From DTLC01 sp964555645 (GTDB lineage: Bacteria; Verrucomicrobiota; Verrucomicrobiia; Limisphaerales; DTLC01), in the NCBI GenBank assembly GCA_964555645.1, contig CAZKTA010000001.1:186001-250000 (forward strand): 64,000 nt of DNA, in the 5' to 3' direction. The position numbers and the translations under genes were made by a program. Shown in pieces: positions 24,081 through 33,116 of this stretch (positions are counted from its first letter, which is position 1; every line of letters starts with the position of its first letter). The notes beneath the pieces were generated by a model. It had not been told where the DNA came from, did not search any database, and saw only the letters and a program-made list of their open reading frames with translations.

Positions 24081-25970
24081 ATGAACTCGAACAGAGTATC
24101 CACGAATCAGGATTGTGCGTTGACATCTGCAACTTCAGCCTCAAGTCGGGCGCAAAGGTTGATTTTACAACTTCTGGTGGTGTCACTTTTGGCTGGCGTA
24201 TGCGTAATGCATGCAGGATGGTTTGGCGGGCCATCTGGGGGACCATACGGGCCGATTCATCAGCATTATGAACTGCCGAAAGATGCCAGACGCATTTATG
24301 TTGTGGCACCCGATGGCGACCCGAACGGGCCGGGCACATTGGAGAGTCCAACCACACTTGAAGCAGCTTTTGCGCGTGTGGTAACCGGGGACGCTATCGT
24401 ACTGCGCGGTGGGACGTATCGTGTTGGCAATTTGGTGTTGAACCAAGGGATCATCATTCAGCCGTACGGCGACGAACGCCCAGTCCTAAAGGGGACGTTG
24501 TTGGCAACTAACTGGATTGCGCAGCCGAACGGTCTTTGGCGGACCAAATGGGCGCGCTTGTTTCCGGCCAAACCGGCTGAATGGTGGCGGCGTGAGACCG
24601 AGGGTAAGAAAACGCCTCCATGGCTGTTCAACAACGACATGGTGTTTGTGGATGGCAGGCAATTGAAAGCTGTTGGGTGGGAAGGGGCAGTTGACGAAGG
24701 CTCCTATTACATTGATTACGTAACGGGTGAAGTTTTCATCGGGTTTAATCCTACCGGACGCACCGTGGAAATCACCGCATGGGACGTTGCAATCCGGCGT
24801 ACGACAGGCGATTGCCACGGCAAAAAATCTGACAAGAAAGGTTTCACAATGCGGGGGATCACGCTCACGCAATATGCCAACCGCGCCTTGGAGATCGAGG
24901 GGACGGAACCTGAAGGACCGGCTGACCCAGCAACTTTCGGTAAGGATGTCGTCGGTACCACACTCGAACACGTCACAATCACGCACTGCTCACGTGTGGC
25001 CGGATATTTACGCGGGGACAAAATGGAGATACGCAACTGCCTTGTCAGCGACACTAGCACTGAGGGATTGTACCTGTTGTCGTCGTCGGATTGTCTGCTA
25101 GAGAAAAACATCTTCAGACGCAACAATGTGGAAAACATTACCGGTTATTACCCTGCCGCAGTCAAAATCTTCAATCAAACCTACCGGGTGGTCTGCCGTG
25201 AGAACCTCGTGCTGGAACAGACCAACTCATGCGGCATCTGGTACGACGTGGGGAACGTGGACGGTGTGTTTGTGAACAACTGGATACAGGATTGCATAGA
25301 TGGGTTTTTCTTCGAAATTTCGAAGGGGGCAATCTGTGCCGGCAATGTGTTCGTAAACTGTGACAAGGGCATCCGCGTACTTAACAGCTCGGATGTGCGC
25401 ATGTACAACAATACCCTTATCAACACAGTCGCCTCCATCGAACGCACTTCCAGGAGTGCAGTTGGTGACCATTTCGGGTGGCATCCGGCCACCGGGCCAG
25501 ACGTTGACAAGCGCGAAGGCCACGTATTTGTGGGGAACCTAATCGTGGCCGGCGAGCGGTTCCAAAAACCACTGCTGCGCGTCGAGCAGACCAGTGACCT
25601 TTGCGGCAAATTAACCCGACCACAGCTTGCTGCACTTGACTACAATTTTTATGTCCGGCTTGGAGGTAGCCCCTCCGGACGCGCACTCTATGTTTGGAGC
25701 CCCATTGAAGGCAGACCCTGCATGACCGAGCTTAAGACGCCTGAAGACCTGCGCAAATTGCATCCTGCGTTTGATGCGAATAGCGTGTACCTAAATGGTG
25801 TAGGGGGACCTGTTGTGCGGAGCATCGAGCTTGCCCGCTACGAGCCTGTAATGAGCATGCCGGTGTCGGTGCCTGCAAGTGCTGTCCCGGCTGAGGTTGT
25901 GCAGTTGTTGGCTTTGCCCAAGCGAGACGCTTACCAGCCGGGGGCGTACCAGCGCGAGGATAGCAAGTGA
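24081..25970 (+). CDS. Exported right-handed beta-helix protein
   Basis: 629 residues from ATG 24081, preceded by a good Shine-Dalgarno (AGGAG at 24071-24075); the frame is open upstream but without such a site. Hydrophobic export segment at about 31-50 (LILQLLVVSLLAGVCVMHAG). 'IYVVAPDGDPNGPGTLESP' is the common opening of pectate-lyase-like parallel beta-helices, followed by many short turns: 'GITLTQYANRALEIEG', 'MEIRNCLVSDTSTEGLYLLS', 'DCLLEKNIFRRNN', 'CAGNVFVNCDKGIRVLNSSD'. Probably a polysaccharide-active or surface protein; no catalytic set could be assigned. It may be in the opg transcription unit (276 bases downstream). Confidence 0.8.
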   Translation: MNSNRVSTNQDCALTSATSASSRAQRLILQLLVVSLLAGVCVMHAGWFGGPSGGPYGPIHQHYELPKDARRIYVVAPDGDPNGPGTLESPTTLEAAFARVVTGDAIVLRGGTYRVGNLVLNQGIIIQPYGDERPVLKGTLLATNWIAQPNGLWRTKWARLFPAKPAEWWRRETEGKKTPPWLFNNDMVFVDGRQLKAVGWEGAVDEGSYYIDYVTGEVFIGFNPTGRTVEITAWDVAIRRTTGDCHGKKSDKKGFTMRGITLTQYANRALEIEGTEPEGPADPATFGKDVVGTTLEHVTITHCSRVAGYLRGDKMEIRNCLVSDTSTEGLYLLSSSDCLLEKNIFRRNNVENITGYYPAAVKIFNQTYRVVCRENLVLEQTNSCGIWYDVGNVDGVFVNNWIQDCIDGFFFEISKGAICAGNVFVNCDKGIRVLNSSDVRMYNNTLINTVASIERTSRSAVGDHFGWHPATGPDVDKREGHVFVGNLIVAGERFQKPLLRVEQTSDLCGKLTRPQLAALDYNFYVRLGGSPSGRALYVWSPIEGRPCMTELKTPEDLRKLHPAFDANSVYLNGVGGPVVRSIELARYEPVMSMPVSVPASAVPAEVVQLLALPKRDAYQPGAYQREDSK

Positions 25971-26021
25971 TTCTTTGGCGGCAGTTTCACCCACGATTGG
26001 CACTGCGCTGGTTACCGACGC

Positions 26022-26675
26022 TCAAAATGACGAGTCCAGTTTGATCGCTTTTTTGAGTCGGCGAAGGTATTCGGTGCGTGGGATTTCGATTGCGCCCAAG
26101 AGCTTTGTGACTGGCGTGATCATTTGGATGTCGAACAACGCGAATTCGCGTTGGCGCAGGTGCTGCACCAGATGGTAGAGCGCCACTTTGGACGCATTCG
26201 GCACGCGGTGGAACATAGATTCGCCTGCGAAAAAGCCACCAATCGCAACCCCGTAAATCCCGCCAACAAGCATACAGTTTTGCCAACACTCGACGCTGTG
26301 GGCATGACCAGCCTTGTGCAGGCGTGTATATGCCTCGATAAACTCAGGCGTAATCCAGGTTTGTTCACGCCCAGGTGCAGGTTCGGCACAGCCTTCGATT
26401 ACCTGGCGGAAAGCCTTATCGATTGTGATTTCAAACACACCTTTGCGGATGAGTTTTGCCAGGCTGCGCGGCACATGAAATTTGTCCAGCTCGATGATAG
26501 CGCGTGGGTCAGGTGACCACCACGTGATCGGGTCAACGGTCCAAGGGAAAATGCCCTTGCTGTATGCAGCCAGTAGGCGTGGGACGCTGAGGTCACCCCC
26601 TATTGCAAGCAATCCGTCGTCTTCGGCTAGGTCAGGGTCTGGGAACCAAATTGTTTTTTCCAACAGAAACAGCAC
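26022..26675 (-). CDS. aat: Leucyl/phenylalanyl-tRNA-protein transferase
   Basis: 217 residues from GTG 26675. Aat transfers Leu or Phe from tRNA to N-terminal Arg or Lys of proteins, creating N-degrons. Family blocks: 'WFPDPDLAEDDGLLAIGGDL', 'RLLAAYSKGIFPW', 'WWSPDPRAIIELDKFHVPRS', 'TWITPEFIEAYTRLHKAGHA', 'HSVECW', 'LVGGIYGVAIGGFFAGESMF' and 'FALFDIQMITPVTKLLGAIE'. Length is typical for the short bacterial form. It is 244 bases downstream of the DUF2017-like gene and near clpS, whose product reads the same degrons. Confidence 0.96.
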   Translation of the reverse strand: MLFLLEKTIWFPDPDLAEDDGLLAIGGDLSVPRLLAAYSKGIFPWTVDPITWWSPDPRAIIELDKFHVPRSLAKLIRKGVFEITIDKAFRQVIEGCAEPAPGREQTWITPEFIEAYTRLHKAGHAHSVECWQNCMLVGGIYGVAIGGFFAGESMFHRVPNASKVALYHLVQHLRQREFALFDIQMITPVTKLLGAIEIPRTEYLRRLKKAIKLDSSF

Positions 26676-26919
26676 GGTTCACATGCATTTGAGTTCTAAT
26701 GTCGGGCGAGGGTTATGCCTGCTGATGGCAGATCGAGTTGTGCAGACGAGTGCCGGCCATTGCAGTTTGAGGTTGCGTTGTGCAGGATGAAGGACAACTG
26801 CCAAACGCCTGAAGTGACGCATACGAGGCGCTGCCACAAATTCGCTGCTGTATGCAATTGTATGGTGAACCCGGTGCAGGTTGTGTGTACCCATGAAAAT
26901 TTCCGGTTCCCGAATCAAA

Positions 26920-27435
26920 TTATTCACTTGGGCTTGGGCAGTCCGAGGACGCTTCGGCTTCATGGCGCGGGTTTTCGACTGCGCCCAAGAGCGCCATTTC
27001 GAAGTAACCGGCTGTTTCCATCGCCCATACATGCGGTGCGGTTTGGTCGGTGACCTGAATCTCTTGGCCGTTTTCGGTATCTGGCGCGCCGATTGCGATC
27101 CAACTGCCAACGCGCACGTCGTTGAGCACCTGCAACAGCCACTCAAACTGTTCCGGCGAGAGTGTAAGGCGGAACCCGGCCTTTGTTTGTTTAAGCAAGC
27201 GTTTTTCGGTGAGCACAGCAGCGACCTGTCGGATATTTTCATGCCTGTGCCGCTGCAATTCCTCGTCTAGGAGCCGCTGCGCTTCTTCGGTTTCGGTTGG
27301 TTGGAGTGTTTTGCTAATGCGGTGGTAGCTGGGCGGGATGCGCGGGTACAGTTGCAACAGCAGTAGCAAAAGCTCGCCTTCGGTTTCGCTTAATGCAAAC
27401 AGCAGCTTGCTATTTGTTGAGCGAATCAGTTTCAC
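26920..27435 (-). CDS. DUF2017-like protein next to clpS
   Basis: 171 residues from GTG 27435, one base after the clpS stop. Helical, with 'FALSETEGELLLLLLQLYP', 'EAQRLLDEELQRHRHENIRQ' and 'LTLSPEQFEWLLQVLNDVRV'; the last part (L-S.EE...WL..LNDvRLalG) is the typical DUF2017 ending. In Actinobacteria DUF2017 genes are likewise found directly after clpS, which supports the call. Function unknown, but the conserved linkage to ClpS points to regulated proteolysis. The C-terminus is Ser/Glu-rich (EAEASSDCPSPSE). Confidence 0.65.
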   Translation of the reverse strand: MKLIRSTNSKLLFALSETEGELLLLLLQLYPRIPPSYHRISKTLQPTETEEAQRLLDEELQRHRHENIRQVAAVLTEKRLLKQTKAGFRLTLSPEQFEWLLQVLNDVRVGSWIAIGAPDTENGQEIQVTDQTAPHVWAMETAGYFEMALLGAVENPRHEAEASSDCPSPSE

Positions 27436-27436
27436 G

Positions 27437-27742
27437 TCAGTCGCGTTCCATTGTGGCTTGTAGGCCGTATTTCTGGAGCTGATGCACGTAGAACTCTGCC
27501 TTTTCCATGCTCTCGCGTGTGAGAACGCTTTTACCTTCGTTATGCACTTGTAGCATATGGAACTGTGCTTTGTGACGTGGCCAGCCGAACACAACTTGAA
27601 ACACGTGCGTCACATAGTCCATATAATTGACGGGGTCGTTCCAGCAAATAACAAGGTAGGCCGGCTCAAGCTCGGAGCGTGACTTTGTTTGATCGTCCTT
27701 TTCGATGTTGGGTCTGACTTCGGTTGTAGCTGTACCAGCCAT
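27437..27742 (-). CDS. clpS: ATP-dependent Clp protease adaptor ClpS
   Basis: 101 residues from ATG 27742. After a charged flexible N-terminal arm (1-28), residues 29-100 match the ClpS core: 'AYLVICWNDPVNYMDYVTHV' holds the N-D of the N-degron pocket (the usual third acidic residue is replaced by Pro), then 'VHNEGKSVL' with the conserved His, and 'AEFYVHQLQKYGLQATMERD'. ClpS delivers proteins with Leu, Phe, Trp or Tyr at the N-terminus to ClpAP. Coupled to the DUF2017-like gene, with aat further downstream. No clp ATPase gene is visible in the window. Confidence 0.92.
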   Translation of the reverse strand: MAGTATTEVRPNIEKDDQTKSRSELEPAYLVICWNDPVNYMDYVTHVFQVVFGWPRHKAQFHMLQVHNEGKSVLTRESMEKAEFYVHQLQKYGLQATMERD

Positions 27743-27841
27743 GCTAATAAGATATGACCTGTGCTCAGGGCTTGTCGAGTCCTCGTAGGGCCGCAGTTTC
27801 TGGCATGCAAGCGCGCCGGTTTAGATCGCCAACTGACAAGG

Positions 27842-28378
27842 TCAATACACAACCAGCGAACGAACCGGGTACGCCTTGAGTCGGTCGCGTCCTTTAAGAA
27901 AGCTCAGTTCGATAAGGAATGAAATTTCCAGGATTTGCGCGCCGAGCTTTTTTACTAGCTCAGCAGCGGCAGCAGCGGTGCCACCGGTGGCAAGCAGGTC
28001 GTCAATAAGCAATACCCGGCTGTGTGGCTGCAGCGCGTCAACATGGATTGCGACGGTGTTTGTGCCGTATTCAAGGCTGTAGGTTTGTTCAATTGTTTTG
28101 TATGGCAGTTTGCCTTTCTTGCGCACGGGCACGAACCCGGCCTGTAATTTCACGGCTGCGGCAGCAGCAAAAATGAATCCGCGCGCGTCTATGCCAACCA
28201 CGGCGTCAACGGTACCCGGCTTAAAGTTTTGGACTAGCAACTCGACACAGCCGTTGAACAGACGCGCACTGGCCAGTACGGGTGTGATGTCCTTGAATTG
28301 AATGCCCGGTTGTGGAAAGTCGGGTATGTTGCGAATTGCTTGCTGAATTTCGGCAATTGTGGGGAGTGACTTCGCCAT
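27842..28378 (-). CDS. apt: Adenine phosphoribosyltransferase
   Basis: 178 residues, typical size. Salvages adenine to AMP using PRPP. 'IPDFPQPGIQFKDITPVLAS' is the characteristic Apt N-terminus, 'VVGIDARGFIFAAAAAVKL' the central strand, 'RKKGKLPYKTIEQTYSLEYG' the flexible loop, and 'RVLLIDDLLATGGTAAAAAE' the PRPP-binding motif with the two acidic residues. ATG 28378. It starts 23 bases after the sigma factor stop and is probably cotranscribed with it. Confidence 0.96.
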   Translation of the reverse strand: MAKSLPTIAEIQQAIRNIPDFPQPGIQFKDITPVLASARLFNGCVELLVQNFKPGTVDAVVGIDARGFIFAAAAAVKLQAGFVPVRKKGKLPYKTIEQTYSLEYGTNTVAIHVDALQPHSRVLLIDDLLATGGTAAAAAELVKKLGAQILEISFLIELSFLKGRDRLKAYPVRSLVVY

Positions 28379-28401
28379 ATTGGTTTCGGCCCACTCTTTG
28401 T

Positions 28402-29454
28402 TTAGGTTCGTTGCGCTTCGAGTTTTTCGATCATCTTGCGCAGCTTGCGCAGAGCGGTATTTTGAATCTGGCGGATGCGCTCGCGCGTTACGCCGAATTT
28501 TTTGCCGATCTCTTCCAGCGTCAGTACCGGTCCGCCATCAAGTGCAAAACGCGCTCGTAAAATTGATGCCTCGCGCGGATCGAGTGTTTTGACCATCTCA
28601 CGCAACATTGCTGTGACGGTTTTTTCCTCGAGCTGGCGATACGGGTTTTTGGCTGTCTCGTCTTCGACGATCTCGGAAAACGTATCTGAATCCTCGTCGC
28701 CGATTGGCGCGTCAAGAGACGCGGGCCGGATAGCCGCAAGCCGCATTTGTGTGACGCGGCTCGCTGGTATGCCAAGCTCTTCAGCAAGCTCGTCGTCGGT
28801 GGGTTCGCGTCCGAGAATTTCCTGTAGCTTGAGGGCGGCCCGGCGCATTTTAGAGATCTTGTCAACCAGATGCACCGGCAAGCGGATTGTCTTGGACTGG
28901 TTTGCCAGAGCGCGTTTGATTGATTGTTTGATCCACCAGGAACTGTAAGTGGACAGTTTGCCACCTTTTGACGGGTCAAACCGCTCTACAGCCTTCATCA
29001 AGCCGATGTTGCCCTCGCTTATCAGGTCCAATAGCGGTAAACCAAGGCCCTCATAGTCGCGCGCGATCTTGACCACAAGGCGCAGGTTTGCCTTGATCAT
29101 TTGTTCACGTGCTTTTTTATCGCCTTTCTTGATTCTGGCTGCCAACGCAATTTCTTCCTCGGGCGTTAGAAGCTTGATCTGGCCGATTTCACGCAGGTAA
29201 AGCTTGATCGCCATGTCACCGTCGTAGCTGCGATCATCGCGCTCGGGCAAAGTCAGTTCATCGACCGGTTGCGGCGATTTTGTTGCTGGGACAAGTTTAC
29301 CCCTTGGCACAGGCGCCAGCACAGATGCACGTGACGCGGCAGCCTTCGTCTTAGCGGCCGTCTTCAGCTTTTTCGCCTTGACCGGCTTTCTTGCCTTGCG
29401 GCGCTTTTTCCGTGCCGGCGACTTTGCTTTGGCGTGTTTTGTCTGGGCTGCCAT
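28402..29454 (-). CDS. RNA polymerase sigma factor, RpoD/SigA type
   Basis: 350 residues from ATG 29454 (MAAQTKHAKAKSPARKKRRK). The first about 50 residues are Lys/Ala/Arg-rich and low complexity, in place of a recognisable region 1.1. Then region 1.2 ('DMAIKLYLREIGQIKLLTPE'), region 2 ('LVVKIARDYEGLGLPLLDLI', 'TYSSWWIKQSIKRALANQ'), region 3 ('MRRAALKLQEILGREPTDDE') and region 4 ('LTLEEIGKKFGVTRERIRQI', the -35-binding helix-turn-helix). The strong motif conservation and the long region 2-4 fit a primary or group 2 sigma factor; which one cannot be told from one window. Confidence 0.9.
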   Translation of the reverse strand: MAAQTKHAKAKSPARKKRRKARKPVKAKKLKTAAKTKAAASRASVLAPVPRGKLVPATKSPQPVDELTLPERDDRSYDGDMAIKLYLREIGQIKLLTPEEEIALAARIKKGDKKAREQMIKANLRLVVKIARDYEGLGLPLLDLISEGNIGLMKAVERFDPSKGGKLSTYSSWWIKQSIKRALANQSKTIRLPVHLVDKISKMRRAALKLQEILGREPTDDELAEELGIPASRVTQMRLAAIRPASLDAPIGDEDSDTFSEIVEDETAKNPYRQLEEKTVTAMLREMVKTLDPREASILRARFALDGGPVLTLEEIGKKFGVTRERIRQIQNTALRKLRKMIEKLEAQRT

Positions 29455-29792
29455 AGCACGAGGGCAGGTTAACGACCTGCAAATCAAGAGCAAGCAAATT
29501 GGGTGCCGGAAAAGTCGGCTTTTGAAGCGGCTTGTCAAGCCATTTGCTCGTGCACGAGCGGGGCAGGAAATGCTCGGCGTCAAACTGATTGGCATTGCTC
29601 TTCGAGATGTTCAGCCGAAAGTAGAGTTGTTTTGTGTGGCCTCGACTCTGAATGAAAAGCAATTCGGGTTAGTGCCGTTTGCGTATATGGCGAACCGATT
29701 TGCGCATTGCACACGTTGCACCCCGTAAACCCGCTTGCAGTACAGACGCTTGGTTGTAGCATGGCGCGCAGCTTAACTTGAGCGGCACCAAA
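29455..29792. other. Divergent intergenic region between the sigma gene and a secreted peptidase
   Basis: 338 bases. It must contain the promoters of both flanking genes, but no convincing -35/-10 pair stood out. A run of short open frames here has no family resemblance. No RNA gene recognised. Confidence 0.6.
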
Positions 29793-31934
29793 ATGTGCAT
29801 AAACCGGTTCAACTTTGGTTTAATCGTATCTGTTGCGGTCATCATGAGTATTGTGTCGGGCCAGATCAAAGCCCAACAGCCACCCGATTGGTTTCGAGAT
29901 ACATGCGCCAAGCTTGAACGTGAACTGTTGGCAAAATATGGTGAACAACAACGCACACGGCTTGTGCGCGGACTTGAACAGGTGGGCAGATTTTGGCGGG
30001 AAGAGGACGGCGACGCGGCTGTGTTTGAAGCATTCGTGCGCAAGAATTTTGCCGGTGACAAGACGACGCTTGACGCAGTTTTCGATCGGTACCAACGGCT
30101 TTTGGAAAAACTCGATGGTCACATGGCAGAGTTGCGGTATGAACTGCGACTGCAAACTGATCTTGATCGCGGGCCCGTCATGCCAGTGGACGAACTGTTT
30201 GCCGCGTACGAACCTGAGGCGCACCTGATCGAAGATTTTTTCCGAAACAAACTCGCATTTGTAGCCCTGCTGAATTTTCCACTGACAACATTACAAGAAC
30301 AACTTGCCGAAGGCGATAAATGGACGCGGCGCCAATGGGCTGAGACACGCCTGGCTGAACGCTTTTCGAAACGTGTTCCGGCTGATGTTATACAGGCAAT
30401 CTCAACCGCCGTAGCGGACGCGGAGCTTTACGTGTCGGAATACAAGATTTGTATGCATAACTTGCTCGATGCCGAAGGCAAACGACCGTTCCCGCCTGGG
30501 TTGAGGTTCATATCGCATTGGAACTTGCGCGACGAGATCAAGGCACTTTACGCCGAAGGCACAAATGGGTTGCCCAAACAACGGCTTATCCAGCGCGTGA
30601 TGGAACGCATAATTGACCAGACAATCCCACAAGTTGTGATCAATAATCCGGCAGTTGACTGGAACCCGATCTCGAATGAAGTACGGCCGTCGTCGGTGAA
30701 TGATTCTCCGAGGATCACAGGTGACCGTTCCCAGGGGTGTCAAATTAACATCGGGCCATTAACAAACTCCAGCACAGCCATAAACCTCACAAATCCGCCT
30801 GAGCCAGATACTCGATATGCGAAGCTGTTAAACGTGTTCCGCAACGTGCGCAAGGCAGATCCGTACTCGCCAACTGCACCAACGCTGATTGCGCGTCGGT
30901 TCGACGAAGACAGACAAATGAGCGAACAACGTGTCAAACAGATGCTCGAAGATGTACTTGTTGCGCCTGTGTTTACCGAGGTCGGTCGGCTGATTGAGAA
31001 ACGGCTGGGCCGGCCATTGGAACCGTTCGATATCTGGTACACCGGATTTTTGCCACGGAACAAATACACAGAAGCGCATTTGGACGAGGTTGTGCGTGCC
31101 AAATACCCCACGCTCGAAGCGTTTCGGGCTGATCTACCGAACATTTTGCGCAGGTTTGGCTTCAGTGACGACCGCGCGAGTTTTTTGCAAGCACACATTG
31201 ACGTCGAGCCAGCGCGTGGCAGCGGTCATGCGATGGGAGGCGAAATGCGCGGCCAAAAGGCACGGTTACGCACCCGGCTCGCGCCGCAAGGTATGGATTA
31301 TAAAGGTTTCAATATTGCCATGCACGAGCTCGGTCACAATATCGAGCAGGTGTTTTCGGTTAATCTAGTTGATTACACTTTGCTTGCTGGTGTGCCGAAC
31401 TCGGCGTTTACCGAAGCATTCGCCATGATTTTGCAGGGGCACGACCTTGATGTGCTCGGGTTAACAGAGCCGGACCCGCAGCTTGAGGCGCTCAAAACGC
31501 TAAACGATTACTGGGCAACGGCTGAAATTGCGGGTGTAGGGCTGGTTGACATTGGTGTTTGGCGCTGGATGTATGAGCATCCGGAGGCAACCCCAGCAGA
31601 GTTAAAGACTGCAACACTCCAAATCGCAAAGGAAGTTTGGAACAAGTATTACGCGCCCGTGTTTGGCAAACGCGACGTAACCTTGCTGGCGGTATATTCA
31701 CACTTGATAAACAATGTGCTTTACCTGCCGGATTACCCAATGGGGCATATCATTGCCTATCAAATTGAAGAGCAGATGAACAAAGCCGGCGGTATCGGCC
31801 CCGAGTTCGAGCGTATGGCAAAATTCGGTAATGTAGCACCTGACCTTTGGATGAAAAATGCAACCGGCCAACCTGTTAGCGCACAACCGCTTATCCGTGC
31901 AACTGAAATTGCATTGGAAAACTTTTCAAAATAA
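29793..31934 (+). CDS. Secreted HExxH zinc metallopeptidase candidate
   Basis: 713 residues from ATG 29793 (MCINRFNFGLIVSVAVIMSI, signal peptide to about residue 27). The metal site is 'AMHELGHNIEQ' (H511-E512-x-x-H515) with a candidate third ligand Glu541 in 'FTEAFAM', a spacing of H-x25-E close to the HExxH-x24/25-E of M3 oligopeptidases. The N-terminal 480 residues are mostly helical, as in M3-type clam-shell enzymes, but no other M3 signature is certain. A 'GHIIAYQIEEQM' segment follows. Probably digests peptides outside the cytoplasm. An intervening segment of about residues 300-350 is Asn/Ser/Pro-rich. Confidence 0.75.
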   Translation: MCINRFNFGLIVSVAVIMSIVSGQIKAQQPPDWFRDTCAKLERELLAKYGEQQRTRLVRGLEQVGRFWREEDGDAAVFEAFVRKNFAGDKTTLDAVFDRYQRLLEKLDGHMAELRYELRLQTDLDRGPVMPVDELFAAYEPEAHLIEDFFRNKLAFVALLNFPLTTLQEQLAEGDKWTRRQWAETRLAERFSKRVPADVIQAISTAVADAELYVSEYKICMHNLLDAEGKRPFPPGLRFISHWNLRDEIKALYAEGTNGLPKQRLIQRVMERIIDQTIPQVVINNPAVDWNPISNEVRPSSVNDSPRITGDRSQGCQINIGPLTNSSTAINLTNPPEPDTRYAKLLNVFRNVRKADPYSPTAPTLIARRFDEDRQMSEQRVKQMLEDVLVAPVFTEVGRLIEKRLGRPLEPFDIWYTGFLPRNKYTEAHLDEVVRAKYPTLEAFRADLPNILRRFGFSDDRASFLQAHIDVEPARGSGHAMGGEMRGQKARLRTRLAPQGMDYKGFNIAMHELGHNIEQVFSVNLVDYTLLAGVPNSAFTEAFAMILQGHDLDVLGLTEPDPQLEALKTLNDYWATAEIAGVGLVDIGVWRWMYEHPEATPAELKTATLQIAKEVWNKYYAPVFGKRDVTLLAVYSHLINNVLYLPDYPMGHIIAYQIEEQMNKAGGIGPEFERMAKFGNVAPDLWMKNATGQPVSAQPLIRATEIALENFSK

Positions 31935-33116
31935 TGCTCAGGCGCCCTTTTTACGGCACGCAGGTTCAAATACAGCCTTCGGTTACTTGAATCTTGAGCG
32001 ATGTGTGAGCGGCCGGGCATTTGATCGGTGAAACGCAGGCTCAATACCGCAAGTGCGGGTTCAAAGCCCTGAAAAGCATTCAAGGTCGTGACAAAACACA
32101 ACCCGCGGTTGGACTTGGGGGCTAGACGGCACGGGTCAACCCGCGCTATGATTTCTCGAGTTTTCCGGAGAGCGCAGCTCCACCTGGGCCATTGCTGATT
32201 TGGACGGAGGATTGGGTTCAATCCTGAGCATGGATGATTGGATCCTGCCCAAGACCCAGTACGGTCGGCGTGGAAGCCGACCGTACGAACGAATCTGGCG
32301 ACACGGAGGCCGCTGTTTCCACCTAGTACCAACGACTCGGCCGACGTTGGAGTCGGCCCTCCAGTGGATTACGGACGGCTGGGCCAGCCGTCCCCACCAA
32401 CAAATAATTCGGACGCATGAGGCCATGCGTCTCTACCTTTGGAATGAATGTGGTAGAGGTCCTGTAGGGACGTGCGTGAGCCGACACAAATAGTGCGCTG
32501 TATGCCGAGACCATGTCGGCAACTGGTTGGTTTTTTACACAAAACTCAGCGGCTCGGTATTTCTGCGATTCGATTGCACAATTGCATCGTTGTATGCCCG
32601 TACGATTGTGTATTGCGCGTAATTACTAGTGACGGTTTGGAATAGTGTCGTTGTCAAAAGGCAAGGCGCAAACTGCGTGCGCACTGTTGCGTTGGTACCG
32701 GCCAGATGAGTGCTTAATCCACTAGGCCAGAGGAACTGGGTTGAGGGACGGCCACGCTGCTGGGTGTCGCAGGCGGCGCCTGGCTGTGGGTGCACGCGGG
32801 CAGGCGGAGTTTGCGTTCGGCACATTTCTGTGGGGCGAGCTGGTCGGGTCGTGAACAAGTATGTCCTGAGTGTGTTTTGCGCTAGGGCGCGCAAAACCGC
32901 ACGCAGGGTGCGTGCATTCCCCCACACGGCTAAGTAATTCGGGCTAAATGATTAAGTTACAAGGTAAAAAAGTTGTAAACCGTCGTGCGCATGCTATGAC
33001 AGGCATTTGTGGACAACTCAACTGCAAGGCTGAGTTACAAACTGCAAGAGGCTTGCTTTTGTGCAGCTGTGACGGAGCGCAAAACGCGCTGTGGGGGCGC
33101 AAATGGGATTTATGCC
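31935..33116. other. 1.2-kb intergenic region, palindrome-rich, no gene recognised
   Basis: Lies between two convergent genes. Contains the five-hairpin cluster at 32259-32458 (listed separately). The rest (32460-33116) has several short open frames on both strands with no family resemblance, and no tRNA, tmRNA or SRP-like core was recognised. Confidence 0.6.
32259..32458. repeat. Cluster of five short perfect palindromes
   Basis: Five perfect hairpins follow each other in 200 bases: GTACGGTCGGC/GCCGACCGTAC (32259-32286, loop 6); GGCCGAC/GTCGGCC (32339-32358, loop 6); GGACGGCTGG/CCAGCCGTCC (32373-32393, loop 1); GACGCATG/CATGCGTC (32412-32431, loop 4); CTCTACC/GGTAGAG (32431-32458). All arms differ from each other. 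None is followed by a T-tract. The arrangement resembles extragenic palindromic repeat arrays, not a single terminator. Confidence 0.85.

Noticed and set aside
26679..27242. 187-codon minus-strand frame overlapping the DUF2017-like gene and the gap before aat
   Set aside because: Mostly in another frame of the DUF2017-like gene; the part in the gap has no family resemblance.
31935..33116. tRNA, tmRNA or SRP RNA in the large gap
   Set aside because: No CCA-ended T-loop (GGTTCRAATCC), tmRNA end or SRP core (GGTCCGGAAGGAAGCAGC-like) could be found on either strand by eye.
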